A stretch of 64,000 nt of DNA from Lentibacillus cibarius (GTDB taxonomy: Bacteria > Bacillota > Bacilli > Bacillales > Amphibacillaceae), in contig NZ_VCIA01000001.1 of assembly GCF_005887555.1 (NCBI RefSeq), positions 62,001 to 126,000 of the forward strand. Direction: 5' to 3'. Made by a program: the position numbers and the translations under genes. Below the pieces are notes generated by a model that saw only the letters and a list, made by a program, of their open reading frames with translations, searched no databases and was not told the DNA's origin. This document shows, in pieces, positions 48,580-57,312 of the stretch. The first letter of the stretch is position 1, and the number at the start of each line of letters is the position of its first letter.

Positions 48580-49392
48580 TTAATTCTTTTCTCTCAATTC
48601 ACGGTGAGCTGCCTTGACCACTTCCACTAATTCGACATCTTTGCTTTCCGCCTTTTTTCCCCAGCCAAGATGGGCGAGAAATTCAATATTACCATCACCA
48701 CCGGTTATCGGTGAATACGTTAAATCCAGTAACTGGTAACCTTCCCAGTGAGCAAAACCTATCACGTTTTCCAAAACCTGTAAATGCACGTTTTCATCAT
48801 GGACAACTCCCTTTTTTGCAACTTGTTCTCGCCCCGCCTCAAACTGCGGCTTAATAAGCGCTACAATGTCGCTTCCCTCTTTCAGGAGCTGTTTTAACAC
48901 AGGTAATATCAGTTTTAGCGAAATAAAAGAAACATCAATTGCCGCAATGTCTGGCTGACCATGGCCAAGCATGTCCGGCGTAACATACCGGAAATTCGTT
49001 CTTTCCATTACAATGACACGGTCATCATTCCGCAACTTCCAGGCCAATTGATTGTACCCGACATCGATGGCATAACTGAGCGATGCCCCATTTTGCAACG
49101 CACAATCCGTAAATCCACCAGTAGAAGACCCAACGTCAATCATGGTCTTTTCATTTAGTGAGATTGCAAAATGATGGATCGCTTTTTCCATCTTTAAACC
49201 GCCTCGCCCAACATAAGGGATATCTCTACCTTTTAACGTAATCGGAATGGACTCACTTACTTTCATACCAGGTTTATCAAGCCGGTTCTGCTCAGAGAAG
49301 ACAAGCCCAGCCATGATGACTCGCTTTGCTTTTTCCCTCGTAGTAATTAAATTTCGTTCCACCAATAATATATCTAAACGTTTTTTGCCCAT
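48580..49392 (-). CDS. tlyA: TlyA-family rRNA 2'-O-methyltransferase (YqxC)
   Basis: A 270-residue protein with an N-terminal S4 RNA-binding domain (RLDILLVERNL...REKAKRVIMAG) and a Rossmann methyltransferase domain with VGSSTGGFTDCALQNGA and the AIDVSFISL motif. Family members methylate 16S and 23S rRNA cytidines. The order tlyA-argR-recN is the same as in B. subtilis. Confidence 0.93.
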   Translation of the reverse strand: MGKKRLDILLVERNLITTREKAKRVIMAGLVFSEQNRLDKPGMKVSESIPITLKGRDIPYVGRGGLKMEKAIHHFAISLNEKTMIDVGSSTGGFTDCALQNGASLSYAIDVGYNQLAWKLRNDDRVIVMERTNFRYVTPDMLGHGQPDIAAIDVSFISLKLILPVLKQLLKEGSDIVALIKPQFEAGREQVAKKGVVHDENVHLQVLENVIGFAHWEGYQLLDLTYSPITGGDGNIEFLAHLGWGKKAESKDVELVEVVKAAHRELREKN

Positions 49393-49435
49393 TCCTTATC
49401 CCTTTTCTTCCTTTTAAAATGAGTGTTCCAATCAT

Positions 49436-50032
49436 TTATTTATTTTTCCTTGTGTTGTTTTCATTGGGAAATAATTTAATCTTTAGCCGTTGTTCCATAA
49501 ATGCGACAATCTTCCCAGCAAAAAAAATAAGGTTTGTCGATGCGTTAATGGCAGCATATTTTCCAACTGCTTTCCCGCCTACTGTCAAAGCCGCAACTAG
49601 GCTAGTGAGCATAGCGGATAGAACAATCTGGAGCGTGGACCCGTCACCTTGTTCAAACATGGTTGCAACCTGTAGCACGACAGTTGCTGATGCGGTACCG
49701 CTGACAACACCGGATATATCACCAATCACGTCATTGCAAAAACTGGCGAATTTATCGGCATTACGAATGATTTTAACAGATTCCTTTGCACCGTGAACCT
49801 TTTCAGCTGCCATTGCATGGAAAGGTTTTTCACTGGCCGCCGTGGCTGCAATACCAAGCATGTCAAATAACACACCAATGCATACGATAAGAAGAACAAT
49901 CAGTAGTCCAAACACCCAAATAACATTACTTAGTAACGATTCAGATACCACTGAAAAAATAGCCGCTAACACAAACGTGATAACGGCAATTGTAACACTG
50001 AAACGCAGTGATTTTTTTGTTTGCAGTTTCAT
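49436..50032 (-). CDS. oapA: OLE-associated protein A (OapA), membrane protein
   Basis: A 198-residue protein with two N-terminal transmembrane helices (about 11-30 and 36-56), a charged stretch (65-100), and two or more hydrophobic segments (about 104-125 and 136-180). D101-x3-D105 matches the D-x3-D motif reported for OapA, and SAMLTSLVAALTVGGKA recalls CNNM/DUF21-like membrane proteins. It lies directly downstream of the structured RNA next to ispA, the setting described for Bacillus halodurans OLE and its partner, which brings the RNA to the membrane. Identification rests on context and layout. Confidence 0.85.
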   Translation of the reverse strand: MKLQTKKSLRFSVTIAVITFVLAAIFSVVSESLLSNVIWVFGLLIVLLIVCIGVLFDMLGIAATAASEKPFHAMAAEKVHGAKESVKIIRNADKFASFCNDVIGDISGVVSGTASATVVLQVATMFEQGDGSTLQIVLSAMLTSLVAALTVGGKAVGKYAAINASTNLIFFAGKIVAFMEQRLKIKLFPNENNTRKNK

Positions 50033-50049
50033 TTTAACCTCTAAATTTA

Positions 50050-50668
50050 AAAATTATATGTATGAAAGGAATGGTCATTTAAAAGGTAAAAACTGCGGCT
50101 TAGGTCCAGTAGGTTTTCCCAGATGGATACCCTATGTTGCCATAAAGGCGGTTTCCCTTTAAATCCATCTCGGCTCCGTCGCCGAAAGCCGGACTGGATT
50201 ACCACTTAGTCCGCACTATAATCCCTTTTAAATGTCCGATGAGCAGTCTAGGAGTTTTCCTCAGCAGCCTTTAACCGTTCCCTAGCCTCTTTTGCAGTGA
50301 TGATTTCATAGAAAATAAATAACCAAACCGATGGCCATCCGGATTGATTATTAGTGTTCTAATCCCCTCACCACCACTCAAGGCAGGCTACGCTGCAAAT
50401 AAGGCTCCCTCACCCTATTGTGCAGGTTCATACCCCATTCCATAGCAATCCCTAGGCTTAGGTACCACTACAGATATGGGCCTCCGCGGTAATCGGGTCA
50501 ACGCCCACATGCCTTTGTGGATCGCCCGAAAACCTTAACTCCCAGCACTGACCCAAGGCTGGGCGCCTCAAGCCAGCACAAGGAACTTCATCGATGTGCC
50601 CTTTAGCGGATTTTTAGGCCCGCCTTCAGGAGCGGAGGGCTGACTAGAATACTGCACCATCCCTTTTC
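50050..50668 (-). ncRNA. ole: OLE RNA (ornate, large, extremophilic)
   Basis: About 620 bases with no credible reading frame and GC higher than the surrounding intergenic DNA. Long complementary pairs show a structured RNA: CATTTAAAAGG (50076-50086) with CCTTTTAAATG (50224-50234), extended by GG/CC after one mismatch; AGATGGAT (50121-50128) with ATCCATCT (50163-50170); CGGACT with AGTCCG (50190-50213); CCCAGC with GCTGGG (50541-50563). Size, the place between ispA and oapA, and OapA itself match OLE RNA. Ends are estimated from the promoter and the oapA start. Confidence 0.88.
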
Positions 50669-50675
50669 TAAGCTA

Positions 50676-50684
50676 ATTATAACA
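50676..50684 (-). promoter_or_regulatory. Extended -10 promoter for OLE RNA
   Basis: Minus-strand TGTTATAAT is a perfect extended -10 (TGnTATAAT) lying just after the ispA stop. The -35 region overlaps the end of ispA and is weak. It would start RNA near 50668. Confidence 0.6.
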
Positions 50685-50711
50685 TAAAAAGTACAAAATG
50701 ACTAATAGATA

Positions 50712-51596
50712 TTAATAATCCCTGCTGCTGAAATAATCAGTTAACAATGCGAGATAAGATGAAGCTGCGCCAGCATGATACAATGATTCCTTAGCTTTAT
50801 GGACATAATGGTTTTTTTTCGCTTTTGCACCTTCCAGTCCGAGTAACTTAGGATAAGTATTTTTGTTATTCGCTTCATCGCTGCCTACCGGTTTCCCGAT
50901 TTTATCCGGATCACCGGAAACATCGAGAATATCATCCTGTACCTGAAAAATTAAACCGAGATGATAGGCGAATAGTCCTAGGTGGTTAATTTGTTCAGGT
51001 TCAGCTCCGCCAAGCGAAGCCCCTGTACTGATGGCAAAACGGAGCAGTGCACCGGTTTTTAGTGTGTGGATTGTTTCCAGCTCTTCAAGCGTTAACGCTT
51101 TATGCTCAGCTTTCATGTCAAGCATTTGCCCAGCGACCATCCCTTTCGGACCGCTCGCTTCAGAAAGCAACTGTATCGTTCGAACTTTCTGCGAATCTGT
51201 TAAATGGGGGTCGTTTACAATCAGTTCAAAACTATATGTTAATAAAGCATCACCGGCTAGAATCGCCGTTGCTTCATCATACATCTTATGATTTGTCGGT
51301 TGCCCACGCCGTAGATCATCATTATCCATTGCTGGCAGGTCATCATGAATAAGAGAGTAAGTATGAACCATCTCGAGTGCTATTGCAGGTGCCAGCGCTC
51401 GTTTTGTATCGTTGCTGTATGCTTGATACGCTGCCAACAAAAGAACAGGCCTGAGCCGTTTGCCGCCAGCTTCAACCGAGTAAAGCATCGAGGCTTTTAA
51501 CCGTTCTGGAATGTCCAGACCATGTAGATGTTGCCTAAGTTCCTGCTGTACGGCTACTTTTTGTTCACTAATGAATTGGTTCAGCCTCTCCTGCAC
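50712..51596 (-). CDS. ispA: Farnesyl diphosphate synthase (geranyltranstransferase)
   Basis: Condenses isopentenyl diphosphate with dimethylallyl and geranyl diphosphates. The 294-residue all-helical protein has GGKRLRP, the first aspartate-rich motif D85-D-L-P-A-M-D91 and the second, DDILD, near residue 225. It follows xseB with one base between, and precedes OLE RNA. dxs, its neighbour in B. subtilis, is not here. Confidence 0.95.
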   Translation of the reverse strand: MQERLNQFISEQKVAVQQELRQHLHGLDIPERLKASMLYSVEAGGKRLRPVLLLAAYQAYSNDTKRALAPAIALEMVHTYSLIHDDLPAMDNDDLRRGQPTNHKMYDEATAILAGDALLTYSFELIVNDPHLTDSQKVRTIQLLSEASGPKGMVAGQMLDMKAEHKALTLEELETIHTLKTGALLRFAISTGASLGGAEPEQINHLGLFAYHLGLIFQVQDDILDVSGDPDKIGKPVGSDEANNKNTYPKLLGLEGAKAKKNHYVHKAKESLYHAGAASSYLALLTDYFSSRDY

Positions 51597-51598
51597 AA

Positions 51599-51841
51599 CT
51601 ATTCATCCCCCTGTACATCAAAAGCTTCCAGTTGGCCCTGATCATTCATAATTTGGGTCATTTTTTTCTGAACATCAGTCAATTTATCACTGCAAACTTT
51701 TGAAAGTTTCATTCCTTCCTGGTAATAGGTAATTGCCTTTTCCAATGGAACGTCACCTTTTTCCAGCTTTTCTACTATTTTTTCCAGCTCAAGCATAGCT
51801 TCTTCAAAAGAGAGGCTATTCTCCTTGTTCTCCTGCTCCAT
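51599..51841 (-). CDS. xseB: Exodeoxyribonuclease VII small subunit
   Basis: An 80-residue helical-hairpin protein. SFEEAMLELEKIVEKLEKGDVPLEKAITYYQEGMKL is split here over the family's two helices; only short segments such as FEEAMLELEKIV are needed to recognise it. It overlaps the xseA end by 26 bases and binds XseA to form the nuclease. Confidence 0.94.
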   Translation of the reverse strand: MEQENKENSLSFEEAMLELEKIVEKLEKGDVPLEKAITYYQEGMKLSKVCSDKLTDVQKKMTQIMNDQGQLEAFDVQGDE

Positions 51842-53183
51842 TGTTTTCCTCCTTTACCGCCAGTACTTGACAGTCCAATGATCCGTCTGCAAGTTTAACG
51901 GCTATACGATCTTTTTCCAATACATTGTTAACAGACTTCACCAGTTCTCCTGATGGATCGTAGAGAATGGCGTACCCACGCTTCATCGTCTCCAGCGGAT
52001 TCAAAAGTGACAGTTTCTCAATAGCTGCCTGCAGCCTATCTGTATTTTTGTCTATACAGCTATTAATCAAATCGTTAAGCTGTTTGTAATATTGATTAAA
52101 CTCCCGGCTGGCGTGGTCAATCTGCCGGTTCGGATGTGATGCAGCGAGCCGTGTATTCATTTGTGCCAATGATTCATGTTTGCGTCGCCATTCCATATGA
52201 AACATTTTGTCAATACGGTCAACATATTTATCCAGCTCCTGCTCTTTCTGTACCATCAGTTGCTCTGGATAACGAAATGCATAAGACTGTTTCAGCCGTT
52301 TTAAATGCTGTTTCGCATCAGCTGTATATTGATTCATTACTTTTGTCAAATACCGCTGCACATTGTTCAATTTATCGATAAGCTCAACCTGTGATGGTAC
52401 AGCTATTTCAGCAGCACCTGTCGGGGTTGGCGCGCGTACATCGGCTGCATAATCACTAATAGTGCTATCTGTTTCATGCCCGACAGCGGAGATAACCGGG
52501 GTGGATGAATGAAAAATAGCTTTGGCCACTACCGCTTCATTGAAACTCCATAATTCCTCTATGGATCCGCCACCCCTGCCGACAATTAAAACATCGAACA
52601 GCCCACTTTCGTTAGCCCGTTTTAGCGCATCGGCGATTGACTGCGGTGCATACGGTCCTTGAACGAGCACTGGTACTATTGTTGTTCGGGCAATGGGGTA
52701 TCTTCGTTTAAGTGTTGTAATGATATCACGAACAGCCGCCCCTGTTGGGGATGTAATCACACCGATATGACGTGGAAATGCTGGCAATTCCTGCTTATAT
52801 TGCACATCGAAGTAACCCTCTTTATGTAATTTTTCCTTTAACTGTTCAAACGCAAGATAAAGCGATCCAAGACCGTCTGGTTCCATTTGCTGTATGTACA
52901 ATTGGTACTGGCCGAACTGTTCAAACACACCAACTTCGCCCCGAATAAGCACATTCATACCATTTTCCGGTCTGAACTTGAGACGCCGGTTGTTGCCGGC
53001 GAACATGACTGCTTGTATACGTGCGTTATCATCTTTAATTGTTAAATACATGTGACCCCGGCTATGATGTTTGAAATTGGAAATTTCCCCTTTTAACCAG
53101 ATGTTTTTCACATGCGGGTCAGTCTCAAATTTCCTTTTAATGTATTTTGTTAAAGCCGTAACGGTTAAATATTTATTTTCCAA
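51816..53183 (-). CDS. xseA: Exodeoxyribonuclease VII large subunit
   Basis: Catalytic subunit of the single-strand exonuclease. An OB-fold domain (about 1-100, with VWLKGEISNF-type strand IWLKGEISNFK), the catalytic domain with GVITSPTGAAVRDI and GRGGGSIEELWSFN, and a long coiled coil that binds XseB. The 455-residue length is usual. The start overlaps folD by 11 bases. Confidence 0.95.
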   Translation of the reverse strand: MENKYLTVTALTKYIKRKFETDPHVKNIWLKGEISNFKHHSRGHMYLTIKDDNARIQAVMFAGNNRRLKFRPENGMNVLIRGEVGVFEQFGQYQLYIQQMEPDGLGSLYLAFEQLKEKLHKEGYFDVQYKQELPAFPRHIGVITSPTGAAVRDIITTLKRRYPIARTTIVPVLVQGPYAPQSIADALKRANESGLFDVLIVGRGGGSIEELWSFNEAVVAKAIFHSSTPVISAVGHETDSTISDYAADVRAPTPTGAAEIAVPSQVELIDKLNNVQRYLTKVMNQYTADAKQHLKRLKQSYAFRYPEQLMVQKEQELDKYVDRIDKMFHMEWRRKHESLAQMNTRLAASHPNRQIDHASREFNQYYKQLNDLINSCIDKNTDRLQAAIEKLSLLNPLETMKRGYAILYDPSGELVKSVNNVLEKDRIAVKLADGSLDCQVLAVKEENNGAGEQGE

Positions 53184-54033
53184 CTGCAGGCATTCCTTTG
53201 GCGGCCATGATTGTATTTTTCAGCAGCATGGTAATTGTCATTGGTCCTACACCACGTGGAACAGGCGTAATGTGTGATGCTTTTTCAGCTACTGATGGGA
53301 AATCTGCATCTCCTGTCAGTGATCCATCCGCCATCCGATTTATCCCGACATCGACAATGACAGCCCCAACTTTCACATGCTCACCATGAATAGAATTCGG
53401 CCTTCCCATTGCCAAAATAAGAATATCCGCTTCTTTTGTGAAGTCTGTTAGGTTTTTCGTTCTGGAATGGCAGTACGTAACGGTTGCATTCTCATTTAAT
53501 AGCAACTGACCTACAGGTTTTCCAACAATATTGCTCCTTCCTACAATAACCGCATGCTTACCCTCAATACTGACATCATAGGCTTTCAACATTGTTAATA
53601 TACCGTATGGTGTGCACGGAAGGAAAGTACTGTTCCCCGTCATCATTTTGCCGACGTTAACCGGATGAAAACCATCTACGTCTTTTGTCGGACTGATGGA
53701 TTCGATAACTTCCTGTTCATTTATGTGATCCGGAAGTGGTAGCTGTACTAAAATGCCATGAACCGTTTCATCGTTATTAAGTTCCTCTATTTTCTCCAGA
53801 AGGTTTTTTTCTGTTGTTGATGATGGTAATTCAATGATGTCTGATGAAATGCCTGTTTCCTTTGATGCTTTTTCTTTGCCCCTAACGTAAGATCGGGAAG
53901 CCGGATCATCACCCACGATGATAACTGTTAAGTGTGGTATAATACCATTCTCTTTCAATTGCAGTACTTCCGACTTCATTTCCTCTCTGATTGTTTGTGA
54001 TAGTTCCTTCCCATTCATTTCGGTAGCAGCCAA
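53173..54033 (-). CDS. folD: Methylenetetrahydrofolate dehydrogenase/cyclohydrolase FolD
   Basis: Interconverts methylene- and formyl-tetrahydrofolate for purine, thymidylate and fMet synthesis. VGDDPASRSYVRGKEKA carries the active-site tyrosine and lysine, QLPLPDH and KDVDGFHP the folate site, and VVGRSNIVGKP-type VIVGRSNIVGKPV the NADP fold. TTG at 54033 aligns with B. subtilis FolD; ATG nine bases upstream abuts the GGGAG site and is less likely. About 286 residues. Confidence 0.94.
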   Translation of the reverse strand: MAATEMNGKELSQTIREEMKSEVLQLKENGIIPHLTVIIVGDDPASRSYVRGKEKASKETGISSDIIELPSSTTEKNLLEKIEELNNDETVHGILVQLPLPDHINEQEVIESISPTKDVDGFHPVNVGKMMTGNSTFLPCTPYGILTMLKAYDVSIEGKHAVIVGRSNIVGKPVGQLLLNENATVTYCHSRTKNLTDFTKEADILILAMGRPNSIHGEHVKVGAVIVDVGINRMADGSLTGDADFPSVAEKASHITPVPRGVGPMTITMLLKNTIMAAKGMPAVGK

Positions 54034-54085
54034 AGTCTCCATCTCCCTTCATTCAATTCACCCATTTTATGCTAGTTTGATTTAG

Positions 54086-54466
54086 TTATTCTTTAATTTT
54101 TGAAAGTACACCATTAACAAATTTACCTGACTTTTCATCTCCATATAAGTTGGCGATCTCCACTGCTTCATTAATGGAAACATTAACGGGAACATCTTCC
54201 TTTTGATTAATTTCATAAATAGCGATGCGCAATACCGTTCGTTCCACTGAAGCAATCCGGCTGATGGTCCAATTTTCCAGGTGGTCTGAAATTGTACCGT
54301 CAAGGGTCTGTTTGTTTTCAGCTACACCCTTTACAAGGTCTTTTAAAAATGGATCGATTTCCAGTGATTCTAAGTAATCTTTCATCGCCTGTTCAGGCTG
54401 TTTATCATTCATATCCAGTTGAAACAGTATCTGGAATGCTTTTTCTCTTGCTGCATGCCGGTTCAT
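54086..54466 (-). CDS. nusB: Transcription antitermination factor NusB
   Basis: An all-helical RNA-binding protein of 126 residues that acts with NusE in rRNA antitermination. MNRHAAREKAFQILFQLD is the family N-terminus, with the conserved VERTVLRIAIYE and NEAVEIANLYGDEKSGKFVNG split across later helices. The start at 54466 is preferred on homology; an ATG one codon earlier has equal ribosome-site support. Confidence 0.94.
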   Translation of the reverse strand: MNRHAAREKAFQILFQLDMNDKQPEQAMKDYLESLEIDPFLKDLVKGVAENKQTLDGTISDHLENWTISRIASVERTVLRIAIYEINQKEDVPVNVSINEAVEIANLYGDEKSGKFVNGVLSKIKE

Positions 54467-54547
54467 CATCAATAACTCCTTTGAAATTCTTATCTCTTTG
54501 AAATCATAACACGAATGATTGTGAAAAAGCCAGAAACAAAGGGGTGA

Positions 54548-54585
54548 AAATAAGCAAAGGCCAAAAGCAATCTTTTGGCCTTGCG
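54548..54585 (-). terminator. Hairpin after the Asp23-family gene
   Basis: AAGGCCAAAAG and CTTTTGGCCTT form an 11-base stem ten bases after the stop; the following TTTGCTTATTTTC is a weak T tract, so it may only partly terminate. Confidence 0.65.
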
Positions 54586-54594
54586 CTACAGTAT

Positions 54595-54993
54595 TCATTC
54601 ATTGCTCTCTGTCTGTTCCATTTGAATACCAACGACATGAACATTTATCTCATCAATTTCTAATGCTGTCATCGTTTTTAATGTATGACGGATATTTTCT
54701 TGCAATTTTTGTGCCACTTTCGGTATGGAAATACCAAAACTAAGTACAACAAACAAATCAATCAAGATTCCATTTTCGGTGAGGTCCACTTTTACCCCTT
54801 TTCCATGGGACTTCTTTCCAAAACGTTCAACAACCCCGGTTGCAAAGTTACCACGCATTTCCGAGACACCGTCCACCTCAGACGCCGCAATGCCTGTTAT
54901 GACCTCGATTACTTCCGGGGCAATCTCGACCGTGCCAAGACTTTCATCATCACCGACATTTAATAGTGGCTGTTCACTCATTATCTCACTCAT
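54595..54993 (-). CDS. yqhY: Asp23/Gls24-family envelope stress protein (YqhY)
   Basis: A 132-residue alkaline-shock (Asp23) family protein with GTVEIAPEVIEVITGIAASEV in parts, VDGVSEMRG and the central KGVKVDLTENGILIDLFVVL strands. In B. subtilis yqhY is found next to accBC and influences acetyl-CoA carboxylase activity, so the linkage here fits. The start overlaps the accC stop; an ATG at 54981 is an alternative. Confidence 0.9.
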   Translation of the reverse strand: MSEIMSEQPLLNVGDDESLGTVEIAPEVIEVITGIAASEVDGVSEMRGNFATGVVERFGKKSHGKGVKVDLTENGILIDLFVVLSFGISIPKVAQKLQENIRHTLKTMTALEIDEINVHVVGIQMEQTESNE

Positions 54994-56344
54994 CCTTTTC
55001 TAAAATGGGATTTTCGTTCAGGAACCTCGTATTAAAGCTACCATCCACAAAAACAGGATGATCCATTATTTTACGGTGAAAGGCAATTGTTGTATCAACA
55101 CCCTCAACGACAAATTCATCAAGTGCCCGCTTCATTCTACTAATAGCATCTTCGCGGTCATCTCCGTAAGAAATAAGTTTGGCGACCATTGAGTCATAAA
55201 ATGGGGGAATACGATATCCCGGATAGGCGGCAGATTCAATCCGCACTCCTAAACCGCCTGGCGGAAGGTACATAGTCATTTCTCCCGGTGATGGCATGAA
55301 GTTTTTGAATGGATTTTCTGCATTAATACGACACTCGATTGCCCAACCATTAAATTCGATATCCTCTTGTCCGAATGACAATTGCTCGTTATCAGCTACT
55401 TTTATCTGTTCTTTAATTAAATCGATACCGGTAATCATCTCTGTCACAGGATGTTCAACCTGAATTCTCGTATTCATTTCCATGAAGTAAAATGACTTAG
55501 TTTTTCTATCAAAAATGAATTCGATCGTTCCGGCACCGACGTAATCAACAGCCTTGGCAGCTTTTACTGCCGCTTCACCCATTTTTGCACGGATTGCCGG
55601 TGTTAATGCAGGTGATGGCGCTTCCTCGACTAATTTTTGCAGTCTACGCTGAATGGTGCAATCCCGTTCACCTAAATGAAGGACATTGCCATAATTGTCT
55701 GCTAATACTTGGATTTCCACATGCCGAAAATCCTCGATATACTTTTCCAGATAGACTCCAGGATTACCAAAAGATTTTTCAGCCTCTTCTTGTGTCAGGC
55801 GTATACCTTTTAATAGTTCATCTTCCGTTTCAGCAACGCGAATCCCTTTACCTCCACCACCGGCTGTCGCCTTAATAATGACCGGATAGCCAATTTTTTC
55901 GGCAATGTCAATGGCTTCCTCTTCACTTTCAATAATACCCTCAGATCCCGGCACAGTGGGTACATTTGCTGCTTTCATTGTTTCCCGTGCCACATCTTTG
56001 ACACCCATTTTTTGAATGGCATCAGCAGTTGGACCTACAAAGGTAATATTACACGCTTTGCAAATCTCTGCAAAGTCGGCGTTCTCAGCCAGGAAGCCAT
56101 AACCGGGATGGATGGCATCCACTTCAGTCAATGTGGCAATACTCATGATGTTTGTGAAATTCAAGTAACTCTCTTTGCTCGGTGCTGGACCAATGCAGTA
56201 AGCTTCATCAGCCATTTGCACATGCAAGGCGTCTTTATCCGCTTCAGAGTATACAGCTACAGTCTCAATATTCATCTCTCTGCATGCGCGAATTATTCGT
56301 ATCGCTATTTCTCCCCTGTTTGCAATCAGAAGTTTATTGATCAC
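54986..56344 (-). CDS. accC: Acetyl-CoA carboxylase, biotin carboxylase subunit
   Basis: ATP-dependent carboxylation of biotin on AccB. ATP-grasp enzyme with LLIANRGEIAIRI, KATAGGGGKGIR glycine loop, HVEIQVLAD, and catalytic EMNTRIQVEHPVTE. GTG at 56344 matches the B. subtilis start and lies nine bases from AAGGGG; ATG three codons upstream is closer to the site. 452 residues. Confidence 0.96.
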   Translation of the reverse strand: MINKLLIANRGEIAIRIIRACREMNIETVAVYSEADKDALHVQMADEAYCIGPAPSKESYLNFTNIMSIATLTEVDAIHPGYGFLAENADFAEICKACNITFVGPTADAIQKMGVKDVARETMKAANVPTVPGSEGIIESEEEAIDIAEKIGYPVIIKATAGGGGKGIRVAETEDELLKGIRLTQEEAEKSFGNPGVYLEKYIEDFRHVEIQVLADNYGNVLHLGERDCTIQRRLQKLVEEAPSPALTPAIRAKMGEAAVKAAKAVDYVGAGTIEFIFDRKTKSFYFMEMNTRIQVEHPVTEMITGIDLIKEQIKVADNEQLSFGQEDIEFNGWAIECRINAENPFKNFMPSPGEMTMYLPPGGLGVRIESAAYPGYRIPPFYDSMVAKLISYGDDREDAISRMKRALDEFVVEGVDTTIAFHRKIMDHPVFVDGSFNTRFLNENPILEKDE

Positions 56345-56357
56345 CCGTGACATCCCC

Positions 56358-56858
56358 TTACTTTTTCTTCACTCTGAAGAGCGGCTGTCCATATTCAACC
56401 AGCTCCCCATCTTCCACAAGAATTTCCGTGATTTCACCTGTAGTTTCAGCCTCAATTTCATTAAACAGTTTCATAGCTTCAACAATACAGACTACTGTAT
56501 CTTTTTCAACCTTGGAACCAACTGTTACATATGAATCGCTTTCCGGATTTGGCGATGCATAAAATGTTCCCACCATAGGAGAAACAATTTCATGGTCAAA
56601 ATCTGCCGTCGTTTCCACGATAGGTTTTTCATCTGAAGAACTTACTTCAGTTTGTTCAACCTGAATGTTAGGCTGTGAGTTTTTAACCGGGTCGACGGGG
56701 TGATCTGTATGTGCTCCGTTATCAGGAACAGCAGCCACCGCCTTGCTGCCGGATTTTTTCATGGTCACTGTTTCTCCACTTGTCTCATAAGTAAATTCAT
56801 CAATTGCTGATTCATCAACTACTTTTATTAATTCGCGTATCTCCTGTACTGTCAGCAT
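56358..56858 (-). CDS. accB: Acetyl-CoA carboxylase biotin carrier protein
   Basis: Carries biotin between carboxylase and transferase. Residues 1-35 are the conserved N-terminal segment, 40-85 a polar linker, and 90-166 the biotinyl domain with the biotinylated K130 in [15 protein letters not shown] at 56858 has AGGGGTG six bases upstream. First gene of accB-accC-yqhY, preceded by a promoter and a FapR-type operator. Confidence 0.96.
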   Translation of the reverse strand: MLTVQEIRELIKVVDESAIDEFTYETSGETVTMKKSGSKAVAAVPDNGAHTDHPVDPVKNSQPNIQVEQTEVSSSDEKPIVETTADFDHEIVSPMVGTFYASPNPESDSYVTVGSKVEKDTVVCIVEAMKLFNEIEAETTGEITEILVEDGELVEYGQPLFRVKKK

Positions 56859-56885
56859 TGCTGGCACCCCTTTGTTTATTACGTT

Positions 56886-56903
56886 ATAATATCAGGTACT
56901 AAT
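56886..56903. promoter_or_regulatory. FapR operator upstream of accB
   Basis: ATTAGTACCTGATATTAT (minus strand) matches the FapR box (ATTAGTACCTGATACTAAT type) with one half-site perfect and the other imperfect. It lies just after the predicted transcription start, the usual place for FapR, the malonyl-CoA-responsive repressor of fatty-acid genes. Confidence 0.75.
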
Positions 56904-56916
56904 AACTCCTCGTAAT

Positions 56917-56946
56917 ATTTTACGATAGTTTCATTCCATACTTCAA
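56917..56946 (-). promoter_or_regulatory. Candidate promoter of accB-accC
   Basis: Minus-strand TTGAAG, 18 bases, TAAAAT. Start of transcription would be near 56909, directly before the FapR-type box. Confidence 0.55.
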
Positions 56947-57274
56947 CCCAGAATAACAGGCTAAGCAGAACAAGCTATGTACTGATCATGATTTAATTAT
57001 CAGCAGTTCCTTTTCCATATACTTCTGAAGTAAGGAATTAGCCGAGAAAACAAACCAATTATTACAGAAACTATTATAGCAATCCCGAGTATTTTTTGCG
57101 AATCATACTGTAAAGTGGAGTGAAATAAGCAAAATCTCAATTAGGCTACGGAAGCGGTATATCGCACGCAGAAAAAGTGCCAAGTACTTTACATATTATC
57201 ACCTGGCAACCCCGCTACTCCTCGCTGGTCTTATGTTCGAAATTTAAAAGTGTAGGGATTACCACGAAACACGA
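56947..57274. other. Gene-free stretch between accB and spoIIIAH
   Basis: About 330 bases between the accB promoter and the spoIIIAH terminator. Stop codons are frequent in all frames and no ribosome-binding site with an extended frame is visible. I see no RNA structure of note. Confidence 0.6.
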
Positions 57275-57302
57275 AAACCGGGTGAAAAACACACCCGGTT
57301 AG
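57275..57302 (-). terminator. Terminator of the spoIIIA operon
   Basis: AACCGGGTG and CACCCGGTT pair as a nine-base stem followed by TTCGTGTTTCG on the minus strand, ten bases after the spoIIIAH stop. Confidence 0.85.
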
Positions 57303-57312
57303 CCACATTCTA

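Noticed and set aside
50076..50563. OLE region read instead as a decayed gene such as a dxs remnant
   Set aside because: No frame shows dxs-like segments, and the exact long-range complementarities are better explained by a folded RNA.
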